DNA of 64,000 nt from Pseudomonadota bacterium (GTDB lineage: Bacteria; Chloroflexota; UBA6077; JAJPHF01): positions 1 through 64,000 of the forward strand of contig JAJPHF010000150.1 of assembly GCA_021325365.1 (NCBI GenBank). The letters run 5' to 3'. Positions 61,637 to 64,000 of the stretch are shown one piece after another; the first letter of the stretch is position 1, and each line of letters starts with the position of its first letter. The notes under the pieces were generated by a model. The model made no database searches and was not told the origin of the DNA. It saw only the letters and a program-made list of their open reading frames with translations. The position numbers were made by a program, and so were the translations under genes.

Positions 61637-63322
61637 TCATCGCCCCGTCCCGCGCAGCACCGTCCCCGGCCGGGCCTCGGTCAGCACGCCGTCCTCGACG
61701 ATCGGCTCGCCGTTCACGATCGTGTAGTGGACGCCCTCCGCGCGCTGGATCATGCGCGGCTCGCCGCCCGGATAGTCGTTCGCGCGCTCCGGCTCCAGCG
61801 CCCGCACCCGCGCCGGGTCGAACAGCACCACGTCCGCGGCCTTGCCTGGCGCGAGCGTGCCGCGGTCGTCCAGCCCGTAGATCTCGGCCACCTGGCCGGT
61901 CAGCTTGTGGACCGCCAGCTCCAGCGGCAGCACCTGCTTGTCGCGCACCCACTCGCCTAGCAGCGTCGTGCAGTACCCAAAGCCCGCGTCGAACGGCACG
62001 TGCGCCCCCGCGTCCGACTCGCCAACCAGCGCGTAGGGGCTGCTCAGGATCGCCGCCGTGGCCGCGTCGTCGCCGTTCGACGCGCTGTGGCAGAAGCGCG
62101 TCTCCAGGTCCTCGGCCAGCGCCAGGTCGAGCAGCGCGTCGATCACGTCCTTGCCCTGCATGGCGGCCACGGCGGCCACGCTCTTGCCCTGGTAGGCGCG
62201 GTGCTCCGGGCGGGCCACCTCCTGCACCCACACCAGGTCCCACCGCTTGTGGAACGCCACCCCCGGCGTCGGGTCGTCCACGACCTCCCAGCGCAGCTTG
62301 CGGCGCGTCTCGGGATCGGCGAACGCCTGCTTGCGCGCCGCCAGCGGCAGGAACATCACCGCGCGCCAGGTGGGGAACTCGTCGAACTGCTGCGCGTTCT
62401 GCAGCGTGTAGCGCCGCATCAGCGGCACGCTGTTCGCCAGGCCATACGCCCGGGCGCCGCGCGCGAACTCGGCCTCGACGGCCGCGAGCTGCTCGCGCCA
62501 GAGCGTCGGGTAGGCCCAGAGGTGTACGAAGATCTGCCACAGCACCGGCCGCCCGGCGTGCTGTGCCAGGTCGCCCGCCCAGCGGATGTACTCCGGCGTT
62601 GCCGCCGTCTTGATCGTCTGCACGACGCCGCCCGGAAACTCGCCGACCACCCCGGCCAGCGCGCGAATCTCCTCCTCGGTGGCGAGGCGGCTGGGCACTG
62701 GCGCGCCATCCGTGCGGATGTGGCGCGGGTTCTGGTTGGTCGAGAACCCCAGCGCGCCCGCGGCCAGGCTGGCGCGCATCACCTCCTGCATGGCCGCCAC
62801 TTCCTCGGGCGTGGCGGCGCGCTCGACGGCCGCCTCGCCCATCACGTAGTAGCGGACCGCGCAGTGCCCGACGAGCGACCCGATGTTCACCCCCAGCGGC
62901 CGCGCCCCCAGCGCCCCCAGGTACTCGGCGGTCGTCTCCCAGCCCCACGGCACCGCCGATTCCAGCACCGCCAGCGAGATCGCCTCGACGCGCGACAGCG
63001 TGCTGGCCATCGCGTGGCGGTCGCGGGGACGGCACGGGTGCAGCGTGAGGCCGCAGTTGCCGTGGATGGCGCTGGTCACGCCGTGCAGCGGACACGAGGT
63101 CGCCAGTGGGTCCCACCAGATCTGAGCGTCCATGTGGGTGTGGTGGTCGATGAACCCCGGCGCTGCCACCAGCCCGTCGGCGTCGATCACGCGCCGCGCC
63201 GTCCCCTCCGCCGCGCCCACCGCGGCCAGGCGGCCATCCTGAACCGCCACGTCGCCGCCGAACGCCGGCCGCCCCGTGCCGTCCACGATCGTCGCATTCC
63301 GGATCAACAGGTCGTATGCCAT
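61637..63322 (-). CDS. N-acyl-D-amino-acid deacylase-like amidohydrolase
   Basis: 561 residues of the D-aminoacylase/dihydroorotase-type amidohydrolase fold. It starts MAYDLLIRNATIVDGTGRPAF, carries the metal-binding GFIDHHTHMDAQ, and VVQTIKTAATPEYIRWAG in the barrel, then FCHSASNGDD, VGESDAGAHV with the metal Asp, and the C-terminal GTLAPGKAADVVLFDP. It hydrolyses N-acyl-D-amino acids or related amides; the precise substrate is not shown. The start follows GGGAGGCGAGG. It is between a paralogous amidohydrolase and a binding protein, all reading left. Confidence 0.9.
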   Translation of the reverse strand: MAYDLLIRNATIVDGTGRPAFGGDVAVQDGRLAAVGAAEGTARRVIDADGLVAAPGFIDHHTHMDAQIWWDPLATSCPLHGVTSAIHGNCGLTLHPCRPRDRHAMASTLSRVEAISLAVLESAVPWGWETTAEYLGALGARPLGVNIGSLVGHCAVRYYVMGEAAVERAATPEEVAAMQEVMRASLAAGALGFSTNQNPRHIRTDGAPVPSRLATEEEIRALAGVVGEFPGGVVQTIKTAATPEYIRWAGDLAQHAGRPVLWQIFVHLWAYPTLWREQLAAVEAEFARGARAYGLANSVPLMRRYTLQNAQQFDEFPTWRAVMFLPLAARKQAFADPETRRKLRWEVVDDPTPGVAFHKRWDLVWVQEVARPEHRAYQGKSVAAVAAMQGKDVIDALLDLALAEDLETRFCHSASNGDDAATAAILSSPYALVGESDAGAHVPFDAGFGYCTTLLGEWVRDKQVLPLELAVHKLTGQVAEIYGLDDRGTLAPGKAADVVLFDPARVRALEPERANDYPGGEPRMIQRAEGVHYTIVNGEPIVEDGVLTEARPGTVLRGTGR

Positions 63323-63340
63323 CCTCGCCTCCCGCTGCGG

Positions 63341-64000
63341 CTACGCCGTGACCTCGGCCGGGATGCCGTAACAGGCGGCGACGTTGTCGCACAGCACGCG
63401 CTGCTTCAGCGCGTCCGATAGGTCCTGCCGCTCGCGCACGATGCGCACGCTGTTCGGGAATGGCGAGTCCCAGTGCGGGTAGTCCGACGAGAATAGGAGC
63501 GACTGGTCGCCCAGCAGCGCGGCCACCTCGGGCACCTGCTCCTCGTCTGGCTCGAAGGAGAAGAAAGCGCGCCCGCTGCTCAGGTACTCGCTGGGCAGCG
63601 CCTGCAGGTACGGCACCTCCGGCCGGCGCAGCTTCACGTGCTCGTCCAGGTTCTCCACCAGCCACGGCACCCAGCCCACGCCCGCCTCCAGAAAGGCCAC
63701 CTTCAGCGTCGGAAAGCGGTCGAACACCCCGCCGATCACGACGTTGGACACGGCCGTCGCCAGCTCGAACATCGGCACACACGAGTGCAGCGCCGTGAAG
63801 TTCGTGAACCGCTCGAAGCCGACCGCGCCCGAGCCCGACACGCGGTGGATCGCCACGGGGATGCCCAGCCGCTGCGCCTCGGCGTAGAAGTCGTCGAGCT
63901 CCCGCCCGCCCAGGTCCTTGCCCGGGTACACGTACGACGGCACCATGACCGCGATCATGCCGCGCTCGGTCACCGCCCGCGTCATCTCGCGGATCGCCCC
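63341..64000 (-). CDS. Amidohydrolase family 2 protein (5' end beyond window)
   Basis: The C-terminal 219 codons are visible; the start lies past 64000. Similar to the protein at 32940: VAIHRVSGSGAVGFERF, FLEAGVGWVPWLVENLDEHVKLRRPE and SSDYPHWDSPFPNSVRIV with the metal Asp. It ends 18 nt before the D-aminoacylase-like start, so the two are cotranscribed. Confidence 0.88.
   Translation of the reverse strand, partial: GAIREMTRAVTERGMIAVMVPSYVYPGKDLGGRELDDFYAEAQRLGIPVAIHRVSGSGAVGFERFTNFTALHSCVPMFELATAVSNVVIGGVFDRFPTLKVAFLEAGVGWVPWLVENLDEHVKLRRPEVPYLQALPSEYLSSGRAFFSFEPDEEQVPEVAALLGDQSLLFSSDYPHWDSPFPNSVRIVRERQDLSDALKQRVLCDNVAACYGIPAEVTA

Noticed and set aside
61422..63782. One giant minus-strand open frame joining the binding protein with sequence over the amidohydrolases
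   Set aside because: The upper part is a shadow in another frame of the D-aminoacylase-like gene; only 60357-61421 shows conserved sequence in that frame.

Overview
The window is very GC-rich, densely coded DNA with long shadow reading frames. The gene set suggests a flagellated, probably monoderm-type member of the Chloroflexota (Thermomicrobia-like or a related class). It includes orphan NMT1/THI5-like binding lipoproteins, amidohydrolases, Gly/Ser-rich secreted proteins, a RodZ-like HTH/DUF4115 protein, and short heptanucleotide repeats inside genes. The phylum assignment is inference; no rRNA or tRNA gene is visible. The most important result is two genes interrupted by an in-frame UGA that read as selenoproteins. 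One is a B12/radical-SAM protein whose C-terminus reads Cys-Sec-Ala-Glu-Pro (43508-44980). The other is a PrdB/GrdB-like reductase with a Sec-x-x-Cys motif (53485-54672). Each UGA is followed 18-19 nt later by a 6-bp hairpin with a G at loop position 1 or 2, as expected for a bacterial SECIS element.

Region by region. 1-1207: end of a flagellar cluster (flbD, motA, motB). 1.4-6.4 kb: MarR regulator, DHA2 drug exporter, mutL, Uma2 protein. 6.4-11.1 kb: GT39-type membrane glycosyltransferase, tmRNA with smpB, S41 protease. 11.4-19.3 kb: substrate-binding lipoprotein, EEP phosphodiesterase, M1 aminopeptidase, MFS exporter and small secreted proteins. 19.3-26.2 kb: ferritin-like protein, low-complexity secreted protein, recA-recX, RodZ-like protein, HdeD, VapBC. 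26.4-36.7 kb: orphan hydantoinase A, Rieske protein, DUF815 ATPase, PAC2 protein, amidohydrolase, two coupled glycosyltransferases and a HldE/RfaE2-type nucleotidyltransferase.

36.9-43.3 kb is the conserved chromosome-origin block read leftwards: rpmH-rnpA-yidD-yidC-jag-pfkB-parA-parB. A consensus sigma-70 promoter drives it. dnaA and recognisable DnaA boxes are absent. Just across the divergent promoter region lies the radical-SAM selenoprotein. 45.4-51.5 kb holds a secreted beta-propeller, a Tat-exported GVxG-repeat protein, and an overlapping amidase/ATP-grasp pair. 51.5-54.7 kb has an IscA-NifU scaffold, a DUF169 protein and the PrdB-like selenoprotein, with a repeated 14-mer between the last two. 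54.8-64 kb carries two secreted proteins, a large LuxR (LAL-type) regulator, a GAF protein, and a substrate-binding protein/D-aminoacylase/amidohydrolase cluster that runs off the window.

Two dispersed repeat families run through the window and invade coding regions. One is arrays of the heptamer CAGCACT, read in frame as ALSTQHS (in mutL, the M1 peptidase, the MFS exporter and pfkB). The other is palindromic CCCTCTCCC/GGGAGAGGG elements at gene ends, two of which have become part of the hydantoinase and ATP-grasp proteins.
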